In this document: positions 8,496-17,396 of the stretch, piece after piece | Layout of the letters: the number at the start of each line of letters is the position of its first letter | Position numbering within the stretch: the stretch's first letter is position 1 | From: Flavobacterium chungbukense | Lineage (GTDB): Bacteria; Bacteroidota; Bacteroidia; Flavobacteriales; Flavobacteriaceae | Length of the DNA stretch: 64,000 nucleotides | Direction: 5' to 3' | NCBI RefSeq assembly: GCF_020805785.1 | Contig: NZ_JAJGZV010000001.1 | Span: forward strand, 248,001 to 312,000 | Program-made: the position numbers and the translations under genes | Notes under the pieces: generated by a model | What the model saw: only the letters and a program-made list of their open reading frames with translations | Told to the model about the DNA's origin: nothing | Database searches by the model: none

Positions 8496-9908
8496 CTACA
8501 AAAGTTTAGCAAGCGCTTTAATTCCTTCTTCGATTTGTTTTTCAGAAAGTGAAGCATAACCCAAACGGAAACCTTTAATCGTTTCATTAAAACTAAAACG
8601 ATCTGGACTCATAATCTGAATGCCTTGCGATTTTAGCTTTTCAAAAACATCCAGCACATTTATTTCAGACTTTGGAACAATCCAAAACGCAAGTCCGCCT
8701 TCGGGTTTTGTAAATTTTATTTTGTCTTTAAGATGCTGGTTTAAAATGCTTTCAAAGAAATCTCGTTTACTTTTATAAACCAAATTGGCTTTTTTAAGAT
8801 GACGTTTTATTTTACCTTCATTGATGAGGTTCAAAATAGCTTCTTCCATAATATTATCACCCTGAACATCAATAATCTTTCTATGATTTGCGATTTTTAA
8901 GATATTCTGCTCAGAACTTACCAAATATCCGATACGTAAGGCAGGCGCAACAACTTTGCTGAAACTGCCAATATAAACATAGTTTTTTAAAGCCGAATAG
9001 CTGGAAACAGGGAGAATCGGACGCTGCCCAAAATGAAATTCATTATCATAATCGTCTTCTATAATGGTGAAATTATATTCATTAGAAAGTGCAATTAGTT
9101 TTAATCTCTTTTTTAAAGACAAAGTTACCGTAGTCGGAAATTGATGATGAGGTGTAACATAAATCGCTTTTATATTTTTATGTTTTTGAAGATATTTTTC
9201 TACTTGTTCTATATTTAATCCGTCTGGTTCAACATCGACAGCAAGTAATTTTGCACCAGCATTTTCGAAAGTTTCCCAAGCAGGTTTGTAACCAGGATTT
9301 TCAACCAAAACTAAATCTCCCGATTTGAGAATACAATGCGAAGCCAGATACATTGCCATTTGGCTTCCGCGAGTGATACAGATTTGATTGGAAGAAATAC
9401 TCATGCCGCGTTTAAAATTGAGCATTTGGGCAATCGACTTTCTAAATTCCGGATTTCCCAATTCGCTGCTGTAACCCATAATCTGCCAGCGCGATTTTCG
9501 GCTGAACAATTCGCGATAAGCCCTTGCTAAATCATTCATTGGTGCCAATCGGCTGTCGGGAAGTCCGTCATCAAAAACGAGGAATTTTTTAGTTTCTTCA
9601 TTCGCAATTTCCTTCTCTTTTTTATTCGCTGATGAATAATTGATCTGAGGAAGAGCATCTGTTACAAAAGTACCTTTTCGGTCCATTGTTGCCAGCCATC
9701 CTTCAGCAGTTAAAACATCCAAAGCCTCTACAACGGTGTTGCGATTTACTTTTAATAATTGTGCCAATTGCCTGCTTCCTGGTAGCGCATTTCCGCTTAC
9801 TAATTTTCCTGTTTTTACCGCATCAATTACCGCATCGGCAATTTGCAGATATATTGCTTTGTCTGATTTTTTGTCAAGCTCAATTTCTAATGGCCAAGGG
9901 CGAAGCAT
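8496..9908 (-). CDS. MocR/PdxR-type GntR regulator with aminotransferase-like domain
   Basis: 470 residues. An N-terminal GntR winged helix (about 1-75; YLQIADAV, PGSRQLAQLL, VNRNTVVEAL) is fused to a fold-type-I aminotransferase-like domain (about 110-470). GSFSK carries the PLP Lys at position 318. MocR proteins of this architecture sense PLP or aminated ligands and control B6 or amino-acid genes, often including their own. Its promoter holds TGGACTA, like the AAAGTGGWCTA box reported for PdxR of Corynebacterium. The divergent GH43 gene is an unlikely target by function. The damaged yggS nearby is a more natural one. Confidence 0.88.
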   Translation of the reverse strand: MLRPWPLEIELDKKSDKAIYLQIADAVIDAVKTGKLVSGNALPGSRQLAQLLKVNRNTVVEALDVLTAEGWLATMDRKGTFVTDALPQINYSSANKKEKEIANEETKKFLVFDDGLPDSRLAPMNDLARAYRELFSRKSRWQIMGYSSELGNPEFRKSIAQMLNFKRGMSISSNQICITRGSQMAMYLASHCILKSGDLVLVENPGYKPAWETFENAGAKLLAVDVEPDGLNIEQVEKYLQKHKNIKAIYVTPHHQFPTTVTLSLKKRLKLIALSNEYNFTIIEDDYDNEFHFGQRPILPVSSYSALKNYVYIGSFSKVVAPALRIGYLVSSEQNILKIANHRKIIDVQGDNIMEEAILNLINEGKIKRHLKKANLVYKSKRDFFESILNQHLKDKIKFTKPEGGLAFWIVPKSEINVLDVFEKLKSQGIQIMSPDRFSFNETIKGFRLGYASLSEKQIEEGIKALAKLL

Positions 9909-9958
9909 CTGGACTGTTTTTCGTTTGTAAATAAAAGTAATTTGCTAGTCCAAAAATA
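9909..9958 (-). promoter_or_regulatory. MocR promoter with PdxR-like boxes
   Basis: On the minus strand TATTTTTG (9958-9951) fits the -7 consensus. It overlaps TGGACTA (9952-9946). A second CAGTCCAG box touches the start codon (CTGGAC at 9909-9914 on the plus strand). The layout suggests autorepression. Confidence 0.45.
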
Positions 9959-10066
9959 CAATAATTATAAAATGAAAAATACATTAAAAGTACATTTTTT
10001 GAAAAGTTTGAAACTCAAATTCAATACTTTAAAATGTTTTATTACTTTTAAAATAAAAAATAAAGG

Positions 10067-11020
10067 ATGAAAAAGGTGCTTTTCGGTTTTCTAATTCTTA
10101 CTTCGCTGCATTCTTATGCACAAAATAATCCCATTTTTAAAGGATGGTATGCAGATCCAGAAGGAATTATTTTTGATAAAACGTATTGGGTTTATCCAAC
10201 TTATTCGGCACCTTTTGACGATCAGGTTTTCTTTGATGCCTTTTCTTCGCCAGATTTAGTAAATTGGACAAAACATCCGAGAATTTTAGACACAACGGCT
10301 GTAAAATGGGCAAAACGAGCTATGTGGGCACCGTCTATCATTAAAAATAAAAATAAGTATTTCCTGTTTTTTGGAGCAAATGATATTCATGAAGGAGAAA
10401 CTGGCGGAATTGGAGTGGCGGTGGCTTCAAAACCTGAAGGGCCTTACAAAGATTATTTAGGAAAACCTCTCGTTGATAAAATTATTAATGGCGCTCAGCC
10501 AATTGATCAGTTTGTTTTTAAAGACAAAGATGGTCAGCATTATTTAATTTACGGCGGTTGGAGACATTGCAATATTGCCAAATTGAAATCGGATTTTACT
10601 GGATTTATACCGTTTGAAGACAAAACGATTTTCAAAGAAATGACACCAGACAATTATACAGAAGGTCCTTTTATGTTCATCAAAAACAACAAATATTATT
10701 TTATGTGGTCTGAAGGCGATTGGGGCGGACCAGATTATTGCGTGGCATACGGAATTGCAGATTCGCCAATGGGACCATTTAAAAGAATTGGAAAAGTTTT
10801 AGAATCTGATCCGAAAATTGCGCGTGCCGCTGGACATCATTCTATTATAAAAGTGTCGAACAAAGAGCAATATTATATTGTGTATCACAGAAGACCTTTG
10901 ACAGAAACGGTAATGCATTCGAGAGAAACTTGCATAGAAGAAATGTTTTTTGACGAAAATGGTTTAATCAAACCGGTTGTGCTGACCAATGAAGGTGTAA
11001 AAGCAAATCCTTTAAAATAA
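10067..11020 (+). CDS. Secreted glycoside hydrolase family 43 protein
   Basis: 317 residues with a signal peptide (1-19, ending SYAQ). The five-bladed GH43 fold is indicated by the catalytic base Asp30 (WYADPEG), the pKa-modulating Asp147 (QPIDQF) and the general acid Glu199 (YTEGPF). Repeated YFLF/YYFM strands and an RAAGHHS segment also fit. GH43 enzymes are mainly alpha-L-arabinofuranosidases, arabinanases and beta-xylosidases acting on plant hemicellulose. The substrate here cannot be read from sequence. No SusCD pair or other glycosidase is adjacent, so it is an orphan rather than part of a polysaccharide locus. It is divergent from the MocR gene and 52 nt before a small exported protein. 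Confidence 0.88.
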   Translation: MKKVLFGFLILTSLHSYAQNNPIFKGWYADPEGIIFDKTYWVYPTYSAPFDDQVFFDAFSSPDLVNWTKHPRILDTTAVKWAKRAMWAPSIIKNKNKYFLFFGANDIHEGETGGIGVAVASKPEGPYKDYLGKPLVDKIINGAQPIDQFVFKDKDGQHYLIYGGWRHCNIAKLKSDFTGFIPFEDKTIFKEMTPDNYTEGPFMFIKNNKYYFMWSEGDWGGPDYCVAYGIADSPMGPFKRIGKVLESDPKIARAAGHHSIIKVSNKEQYYIVYHRRPLTETVMHSRETCIEEMFFDENGLIKPVVLTNEGVKANPLK

Positions 11021-11072
11021 GCTTGTTATAAATAAATCAAATAAATCAATATAACTAAACCAATCAAACTAA

Positions 11073-11585
11073 ATGAAACAAAAATTAATCCTTTTATTTT
11101 TTATTTTTTCTACAATAACATTTGCCCAGCATTTAACCTACGGAACAGGAGGAACTGTTTACGATTCTGAAGGCAAAAAAGTAATTTCGACAAATGTTCG
11201 AATATTAATGCGGGATAATCCGGAAGCCCTGAAATTGTATAATACTGGAAGGACTAAGAAAACTTTCGGAAATGCCTTTTTTTATGGAGGATTGGCAATG
11301 ATTGGTGCGAATGTTATAACAGCCATGAATACTACAGATATTAATTCTACGGGCTCTGCGACTAATCCACAAGTTTCTTCAGATCGTTCTAATATGACTT
11401 TTGCTGTTATTGGCGGTATTTTGGTTGCGGTCTCAATTCCGATAAAAATTGGGTATCCAAGAAAAATTCGAGAAGCACTTGGAAAATACAACAATAAACT
11501 TCCGGAGAGTTTAGTGGAGCAGAATACTATTCAAACAGCAATTATTGCTTCAAATAATCAATTAGGAATTCGAATACTGTTTTAA
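11073..11585 (+). CDS. Exported or membrane protein of unknown function
   Basis: 170 residues that I do not recognise. A signal peptide ends near TFAQ (about residue 19). The segment GTGGTVYDSEGKKV follows, then two hydrophobic stretches (about 70-87 and 108-126) separated by a Ser/Thr/Asn-rich loop. It may be co-transcribed with the GH43 gene and ends at a good terminator. No function is proposed. Confidence 0.7.
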   Translation: MKQKLILLFFIFSTITFAQHLTYGTGGTVYDSEGKKVISTNVRILMRDNPEALKLYNTGRTKKTFGNAFFYGGLAMIGANVITAMNTTDINSTGSATNPQVSSDRSNMTFAVIGGILVAVSIPIKIGYPRKIREALGKYNNKLPESLVEQNTIQTAIIASNNQLGIRILF

Positions 11586-11610
11586 ATCTTTTTACTGAAT
11601 TTTAATAATT

Positions 11611-11650
11611 AAAAATCTGCTGCGGATGATTCTTCAGCAGATTTTTTTAT
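11611..11650 (+). terminator. Rho-independent terminator
   Basis: AAATCTGCTG / CAGCAGATTT stem with a 12-nt loop, followed by a T run. Confidence 0.85.
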
Positions 11651-11987
11651 TTCTTTATTTCGAAAAGGAGCTAAAGAATTTAGATCTTAGATTTAAAGAA
11701 ATTGGCTACGTCATTTTTTTTAAATTTAATGAAAATACAATTTTAACTTCATATCGGTTTGAATTTAATATTTTGTAAAATCCATTTTATTTTGATTGAA
11801 GAATTCATTTAAGTTGAAAAAAAGTTTCTGTTTTGTATTTTACATTATATAATTTTTAATGTTTTGCTGTTTTTTAAATTAAGAATTATGATAAGTATAT
11901 AATTCTGTCGTCAAGAACAAATTAGGATTATTAGGTAAATTTATTATGTTTGTTGCGAATTATTCAATTTTATAAACCAGCCTTCAT
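11651..11987. other. 337-bp AT-rich intergenic region
   Basis: No gene. It must hold the promoter of the ECF sigma gene, but I could not pick out a convincing -33/-7 pair. Confidence 0.5.
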
Positions 11988-12581
11988 TTGTCGAATCTTA
12001 CCTTAAATCAGGATCAAATTTTAATTGATCGTCTTCGTGACGGCGACGAATCGGCATTGACAGAATTGTATAATAAATTTTGGCAGGCACTTTTTATGTC
12101 GGCTTATAATGTCATTAAAGACAAGGAATTATGTGAAGATATTATTCAAGATATTTTCATGAATATTTGGCATAATCGTGAAAAAATTGAAATTCATATT
12201 TCATTAAAAGGCTATATGTATGCCTGCGCCAGATATCAGGTTTTTAATCATTTAAGAAAAAATAAAGACAAAATTCACGTCGAACTTTTTGATGATCTAG
12301 AAAAGCGCTTTTTATCTTCTACGCCAGAAACACAATTAATGCACGACGAATTGGTGCAGCAATTGAATTTAATTATCGAATCTCTTCCAGAAAAATGCCA
12401 GGCCGTTTATAAACTGAGCCGCGAAGAACAGCTGACTCATAAAGAAATTGCAGAACGACTTAATATTTCTACAAAAACAGTCGAAAATCATATTACAAAA
12501 GCCTTACATACTATTCGATCTTCTATGGGAGAAAGCATTAGTATGGCGATGATTTTGTGGGTTTCAAAAAATATCTTTTAG
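11988..12581 (+). CDS. ECF RNA polymerase sigma factor (FecI-like)
   Basis: 197 residues. Region 2 (about 22-95; LYNKFWQALF, EDIIQDIFMNIW, YMYACARYQVFNHLRK) and region 4 (about 125-185; LPEKCQAVYKLS, LTHKEIAERLNIS) are complete, and region 3 is absent, as in ECF factors. The only suitable start is TTG; the next in-frame ATG would remove part of region 2. It is followed by a FecR anti-sigma factor and an STN-bearing SusC, the usual Bacteroidota trans-envelope signalling set. It should direct transcription of the downstream susCD operon when the transporter is occupied. Confidence 0.92.
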   Translation: MSNLTLNQDQILIDRLRDGDESALTELYNKFWQALFMSAYNVIKDKELCEDIIQDIFMNIWHNREKIEIHISLKGYMYACARYQVFNHLRKNKDKIHVELFDDLEKRFLSSTPETQLMHDELVQQLNLIIESLPEKCQAVYKLSREEQLTHKEIAERLNISTKTVENHITKALHTIRSSMGESISMAMILWVSKNIF

Positions 12582-12736
12582 CGAAAATAAATGGTGTGGT
12601 TGGATTGAATGGTGTGTGTGTTTTCCTCTTTTTTAGTCGTTTTTCAAAAAAAATCAAAAAAAATACAATTTGGACTAGGGGGTAGGTGTCTTTTTGGATA
12701 CTTACTTCATATACTCCCCGAATAATACAAAATAAA

Positions 12737-13885
12737 ATGAAAAAAGAGGATTTTTTAGTTTTACTAAATAGATATCTTTCCGGTGATACCAATCTCGAGG
12801 AGAATAACAAATTATTGAATTTTTACGAAAGTTTTCAAACCAATGAAGACTGGAATGATGCGCTTGGTTCTAAAGAAGAAATGGAACATAAAATGCGAAC
12901 GCGTCTTCAAAGTGCGATTCAATCTGAAGAAAAAGAAGTTATTCGCTTGAAACCTTTTTATGCCACAAACAGATTCAAACTGATTGCGATGGCAGCATCT
13001 CTATTATTGCTGATTTCGATTTCTTTAATAATCAATAAAACAAATCCGCTTAAGATTGAAACTCCGCAGGTTGCCCACAAAGAAATTCTAATTGGAAGCG
13101 ACAAAGCAACTTTGACTTTAGAAGACGGTTCTGTTATCGCTTTAGAAAAAGGAAAATCGTATACAAAAGGAAATGCGTCTAGTAATGGCGAAAAATTAGT
13201 ATACAATTCAAAAGGTGGAACTGTTACCATTGCTAATAATTTATTAACGATTCCGAGAGGCGGACAATTTTTTGTTCAATTGGCAGACAGCACCAAAGTT
13301 TGGCTGAACTCAGATTCTCAACTTAAATATCCAGTCGCTTTTGTTGACGGCGAAACGCGTCAAGTAGAATTGGTTTATGGAGAAGCTTATTTTGAAGTTT
13401 CGCCAAGCACTAAACATAAAGGTTCAAGATTTAAAGTCAAAACCGAAAACCAAAATGTTGAAGTTATTGGAACTCAATTTAACATTAAAGCGTATCGCGA
13501 CGAATCGACTATTTACACCACTTTGGTAGAAGGAGTTGTTGCGGTAAGTAATGCAAGTAAAAGAAAAACTTTGGTTCCGAATGAGCAATCTAGAATTTCG
13601 GAATATAACGGAAATATTACCGTTTCTGAAGTCGATGTTTACAACGAAATTTCTTGGAGAAAAGGCTTGTTCGTATTTAAAGGAATGCCTCTAAAAGAAA
13701 TTGCAAGAGTATTGTCAAGATGGTACGATGTAGATATTGTGTTTGCTGATCCAGCTCTTGGAAATGTTAAGTTTAATGGCGTTTTAAACAAAAATCAAAA
13801 ATTAGAAGACATATTAACGACCATCAAGAATATTAATTTTATTAATGCCTATGAGAAAAAAGACGATAAGATTATTATCAAATAA
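12737..13885 (+). CDS. FecR-family anti-sigma factor
   Basis: 382 residues from the ATG at 12737. An earlier TTG frame start would add 17 residues with no family match. A cytoplasmic sigma-binding part (1-70) is followed by one membrane segment (about 80-101), a periplasmic FecR domain (about 170-280; RGGQFFVQLADSTKVWLNSD, GEAYFEV) and a C-terminal DUF4974 domain (about 315-382). The C-terminal domain is predicted to touch the STN domain of the SusC encoded next and to pass an occupied-receptor signal to the sigma factor. Confidence 0.92.
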   Translation: MKKEDFLVLLNRYLSGDTNLEENNKLLNFYESFQTNEDWNDALGSKEEMEHKMRTRLQSAIQSEEKEVIRLKPFYATNRFKLIAMAASLLLLISISLIINKTNPLKIETPQVAHKEILIGSDKATLTLEDGSVIALEKGKSYTKGNASSNGEKLVYNSKGGTVTIANNLLTIPRGGQFFVQLADSTKVWLNSDSQLKYPVAFVDGETRQVELVYGEAYFEVSPSTKHKGSRFKVKTENQNVEVIGTQFNIKAYRDESTIYTTLVEGVVAVSNASKRKTLVPNEQSRISEYNGNITVSEVDVYNEISWRKGLFVFKGMPLKEIARVLSRWYDVDIVFADPALGNVKFNGVLNKNQKLEDILTTIKNINFINAYEKKDDKIIIK

Positions 13886-13890
13886 AAAGA

Positions 13891-13938
13891 AAAGGGATTA
13901 AAGTTTAGACCTCTCACCGTACTGCACTTTATCCCTTT
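13891..13938 (+). terminator. Hairpin between fecR and susC
   Basis: AAAGGGATTAAAGT pairs with ACTTTATCCCTTT across a 21-nt loop. The following T run is weak, so it may be a partial terminator separating regulator and transporter transcripts rather than a full stop. Confidence 0.55.
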
Positions 13939-14005
13939 CTATGTATTAATCCATTAATCCATTAATCAGTTTTAACAACCAACCAACCAATTAACATGTA
14001 AATTT

Positions 14006-17000
14006 ATGAAATTTAAATTAACCAGCGCCTATTTCTATTTTAGAGAGCGGCTAATTATTAACATTATGAGAACTTTTATCTTCTTGTTTTGTACTACAAT
14101 TTTTGGTTTTTCTCCCGTAAATCTATTTTCACAAAACTCAAAAGTTGTAATTACGGCTGATAAAACAGTAAGTGTTGACGAAGTTTTTGATATCATTAAA
14201 AAACAAACCAACTATACTTTTATTTATCAGGAAGATTTATTTAAAAAATTACCTAAAGTACATTTAAAAAAAGGAAAAATTAAAGTGAATGAATTATTAG
14301 AAGCCAGTTTTTCTAATAAAGATTTTGACTTTAGTTTTTCTAACGGAAATACGATTGTTGTAAAAGAAAGAGCCGCAGAGAAAGTTGTGGTTCAGCAATC
14401 TAAAATAATTGAAATTAAAGGAACTGTTACCAATGAAGCCAAAGAACCGCTTCCCGGAGTAAACATAAAAGTGAGAAGTTCCAATGCTGCCGTACAAACC
14501 GATTTTGACGGAAAATATACCATTAGTGCTCCAGAAGATGGACAAATACTATTTACATATATTGGGCATAAAGCGCAAATTGTAGAGGTAAACAAAAGAA
14601 AAGTAATCAATGTTACCTTAGTGCAAGAAACAAAACAACTGGAAGGAGTTGTAGTAAATACAGGGGTTACCGTTCGTAAGAAAGAATTAATTACGGGTGC
14701 GGTTACTGTTTTTAGAGGTGAGGAACTAAGACAGGTTTCGACACAAAATGCTGTTCAGGCTTTAAAATCTTTAGACCCATCTTTTATTGTGGTGAATAAC
14801 AATTTAGTAGGTTCAAATCCAAATATTCTGCCTACAATTGAGGTAAGAGGACAGACGAGTTTAACAGCCAATCAGGTTGATAGTCAGTTTAGAGATGATC
14901 CGAATCAGCCACTTTTTATTTTAGATGGATTTCCAACTACTTTACAGCAAGTTGTCGATTTAGATATTAATAGAATTGCAAGTATTACTTTATTGAAAGA
15001 TGCGGCATCAACTGCATTGTACGGATCTCGCTCTGCAAATGGGGTTGTGGTTATCGAAACTACCAAGCCATTGCCAGGACAACTTCAAGTTTCTTACGTA
15101 TATAATTCTTCTTACGAATTGGCAGATTTAAGTGTTTATCATTTAATGAATGCAGAACAAAAGTTAGAATTCGAAAGACTTTCTGGAGCATTTATTGTTA
15201 AAGATGGTACTACCGAAACTACACCGCTAACTTGGGACAAGGAATACAACAGACGTTTGGCTGCTGTACGCAGCGGCGTAAATACGTATTGGTTAAACGA
15301 ACCTATTCAGATGGGAATTACATCTGGACACAGTTTAAATTTTGGTGGAGGTTCTGAGGAATTTCGTTTTAATATTGCCGGAAATTATAAAACTTTAACC
15401 GGAACCATGAAAGGTTCTGAACACAATACTTGGGGATACAATACCACTTTGACTTACAGAAAAAATAAATTAAACATTAGCAATCAATTTTTTGTTTCTG
15501 GAGGAAATAACCAAGAATCGCCATACGGTTCATTTGAAACTTGGGCAAAGGTAAGTCCGTATTATCCAAAAGTGAATGAAAACGGAGTGATAACTCGTTA
15601 TTTAGATGGTTCTTCATTGCCTTTGACTAGTTTGCAAACCATTGTAAATCATCCAGCCAATCCGCTTTACAATGTCTTTTTGGGAAGTTATGATAAAGGA
15701 AACGATTTTAATTTTACGAATAACTTTGCAATCAATTATGATGTAAGTCCGCATATCAAAACAACTGGAGCAATCTCTGTTTCAAGATTAAATAGTAATA
15801 ATACGGTTTTCGTTTCTCCAGACGATACTCGTTTTATCAGTAATATTGCTACAGAAAAAGGAACATACAGCAGATATGAAGCTATTACAGACAAATGGAA
15901 TGCTAACCTTGGTGCAACCTATTCGAATGTTTTTAAAAACGTTCACTCTTTTAACTACACGATTAGAGCTTCGGCTTTAGAAACAAAAAATAATTCGTAT
16001 AAATCCTTTTTGAGAGGTTTTCCTATTGGAGTTGCCGGAAATCCAGCATTTGCTTTTGGCTATGAACCAAACGGAAAACCAGCAATATATACAGAGCTTA
16101 CTAGAAGTGTAGATTTAACCAATCAGATTAACTACGCTTACGATCGAAGATTTCTATTCGATTTTACACAGACTATTTCGGGCGCTACCAATTTTGGAAC
16201 AAACAAAAAATATTCGCCTTATTGGGGAATTGGTTTTGGATGGAACTTAAACAATGAGTTTAAAATGAATGAAGACATTGTCAACATTTTTAAAGTGCGT
16301 GCCAATATCGGTCAGACAGGAAATCAGAACTTAGTAGGATTTGCTTCTTATGACATTTATTCTTACGATCCGAATACCAACGTTTTTGGTGCTGGACTTG
16401 CCGTTTCGCAAATTGCAAATCCAAATTTAGAAGCGCAAAAAACCAGAGATTTATCTTTAGGATTAGATCTTGCAATGTTTAGAAATAGATTTACAATGAC
16501 TCTTGGAGCTTACAGACGTAAAACTTCTCCTCAGATTGTAGGTATTGATCTTGCTGCTTCTACTGGAATTAATAGTTATCCTTTAAATGTGGGTTACTTG
16601 ACTACTGAAGGGTTAGAGTTAAAAATGAACTATAATTTCATTTACGATTTAAGCAGAAATTTTGTTTGGGGAATCGGATTGATGGGCGCAACTGGCGATA
16701 ATGAATTAGGTGGTTTTGGTAATGCTTTGGCTTCATTAAATGAGACCGCAAAAAAGGGTACGGGCTTAACCAGATATTATGATGGAGCAAGCAGTAATGA
16801 TTTATGGGCTGTACCATCCTTAGGAATCGATCCTGCAACAGGTAGAGAAGTTTTCTTAAAGAAAAACGGGCAATCGACTTTTATTCTAGATAAAAAAGAC
16901 GAAGTAGTAATGGGGAATTCTAGAGAAACTGCAACAGGAGTAGTTTCTACAAACTTAAACTACAAAGGTTTTAGTTTTGGATTGTTTGTGCGTTACAGTT

Positions 17001-17386
17001 TTGGTGCAGATAGATTTAACTCTGCCTTGTACAACAAAGTAGAAAATATTACGCGATCAAGCATTTTTGATAATCAAGATGTAAGAGCTTTTACAGACCG
17101 ATGGACAACTCCTGGACAAATGGCGCAATTTAAGGCAATCGGATTAACCAATAATACACCAATTTCTTCACGCTTTATTCAGAAAGACGATTATATCTCG
17201 GGAGAATCTATTCGTTTAGGTTATAGAATAACTGACCGAGCATGGCTAAAAAGAAACGGATTGACAGCTTTAGGATTTAATGCTTTGGCAAACGAGTTTT
17301 TCCGTGTATCAACAATAAAAGCAGAGCGTGGTATTGATTATCCTTTCTCAAGAATTTATTCTTTGACTCTTAATTTATCATTTTAA
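14006..17386 (+). CDS. SusC/RagA-family TonB-dependent transporter with STN domain
   Basis: 1126 residues. A long signal region (cleavage near residue 43, LFSQN) is followed by a secretin/TonB STN signalling domain (about 45-118), a carboxypeptidase-regulatory-like domain (about 135-212), a plug (about 225-350; ALKSLDPSF, LKDAASTALYGS) and a beta barrel ending in LTLNLSF. The upstream ATG is kept because STN-type SusC proteins often carry an N-terminal extension before MRTFIFLF; Met21 is an alternative. It forms the outer-membrane channel under the SusD lid and signals to FecR. The substrate is unknown, but the peptidases downstream favour peptides over glycans. Confidence 0.93.
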   Translation: MKFKLTSAYFYFRERLIINIMRTFIFLFCTTIFGFSPVNLFSQNSKVVITADKTVSVDEVFDIIKKQTNYTFIYQEDLFKKLPKVHLKKGKIKVNELLEASFSNKDFDFSFSNGNTIVVKERAAEKVVVQQSKIIEIKGTVTNEAKEPLPGVNIKVRSSNAAVQTDFDGKYTISAPEDGQILFTYIGHKAQIVEVNKRKVINVTLVQETKQLEGVVVNTGVTVRKKELITGAVTVFRGEELRQVSTQNAVQALKSLDPSFIVVNNNLVGSNPNILPTIEVRGQTSLTANQVDSQFRDDPNQPLFILDGFPTTLQQVVDLDINRIASITLLKDAASTALYGSRSANGVVVIETTKPLPGQLQVSYVYNSSYELADLSVYHLMNAEQKLEFERLSGAFIVKDGTTETTPLTWDKEYNRRLAAVRSGVNTYWLNEPIQMGITSGHSLNFGGGSEEFRFNIAGNYKTLTGTMKGSEHNTWGYNTTLTYRKNKLNISNQFFVSGGNNQESPYGSFETWAKVSPYYPKVNENGVITRYLDGSSLPLTSLQTIVNHPANPLYNVFLGSYDKGNDFNFTNNFAINYDVSPHIKTTGAISVSRLNSNNTVFVSPDDTRFISNIATEKGTYSRYEAITDKWNANLGATYSNVFKNVHSFNYTIRASALETKNNSYKSFLRGFPIGVAGNPAFAFGYEPNGKPAIYTELTRSVDLTNQINYAYDRRFLFDFTQTISGATNFGTNKKYSPYWGIGFGWNLNNEFKMNEDIVNIFKVRANIGQTGNQNLVGFASYDIYSYDPNTNVFGAGLAVSQIANPNLEAQKTRDLSLGLDLAMFRNRFTMTLGAYRRKTSPQIVGIDLAASTGINSYPLNVGYLTTEGLELKMNYNFIYDLSRNFVWGIGLMGATGDNELGGFGNALASLNETAKKGTGLTRYYDGASSNDLWAVPSLGIDPATGREVFLKKNGQSTFILDKKDEVVMGNSRETATGVVSTNLNYKGFSFGLFVRYSFGADRFNSALYNKVENITRSSIFDNQDVRAFTDRWTTPGQMAQFKAIGLTNNTPISSRFIQKDDYISGESIRLGYRITDRAWLKRNGLTALGFNALANEFFRVSTIKAERGIDYPFSRIYSLTLNLSF

Positions 17387-17396
17387 TAAAGAAATT

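Noticed and set aside
10067-11020. GH43 gene as part of a polysaccharide utilisation locus
   Set aside because: There is no SusCD or other carbohydrate enzyme next to it. The nearest SusCD is clustered with peptidases instead.
12686-12736. Extended N-terminus of the FecR gene from a TTG
   Set aside because: The added residues have no family match and the ATG at 12737 gives the normal start.
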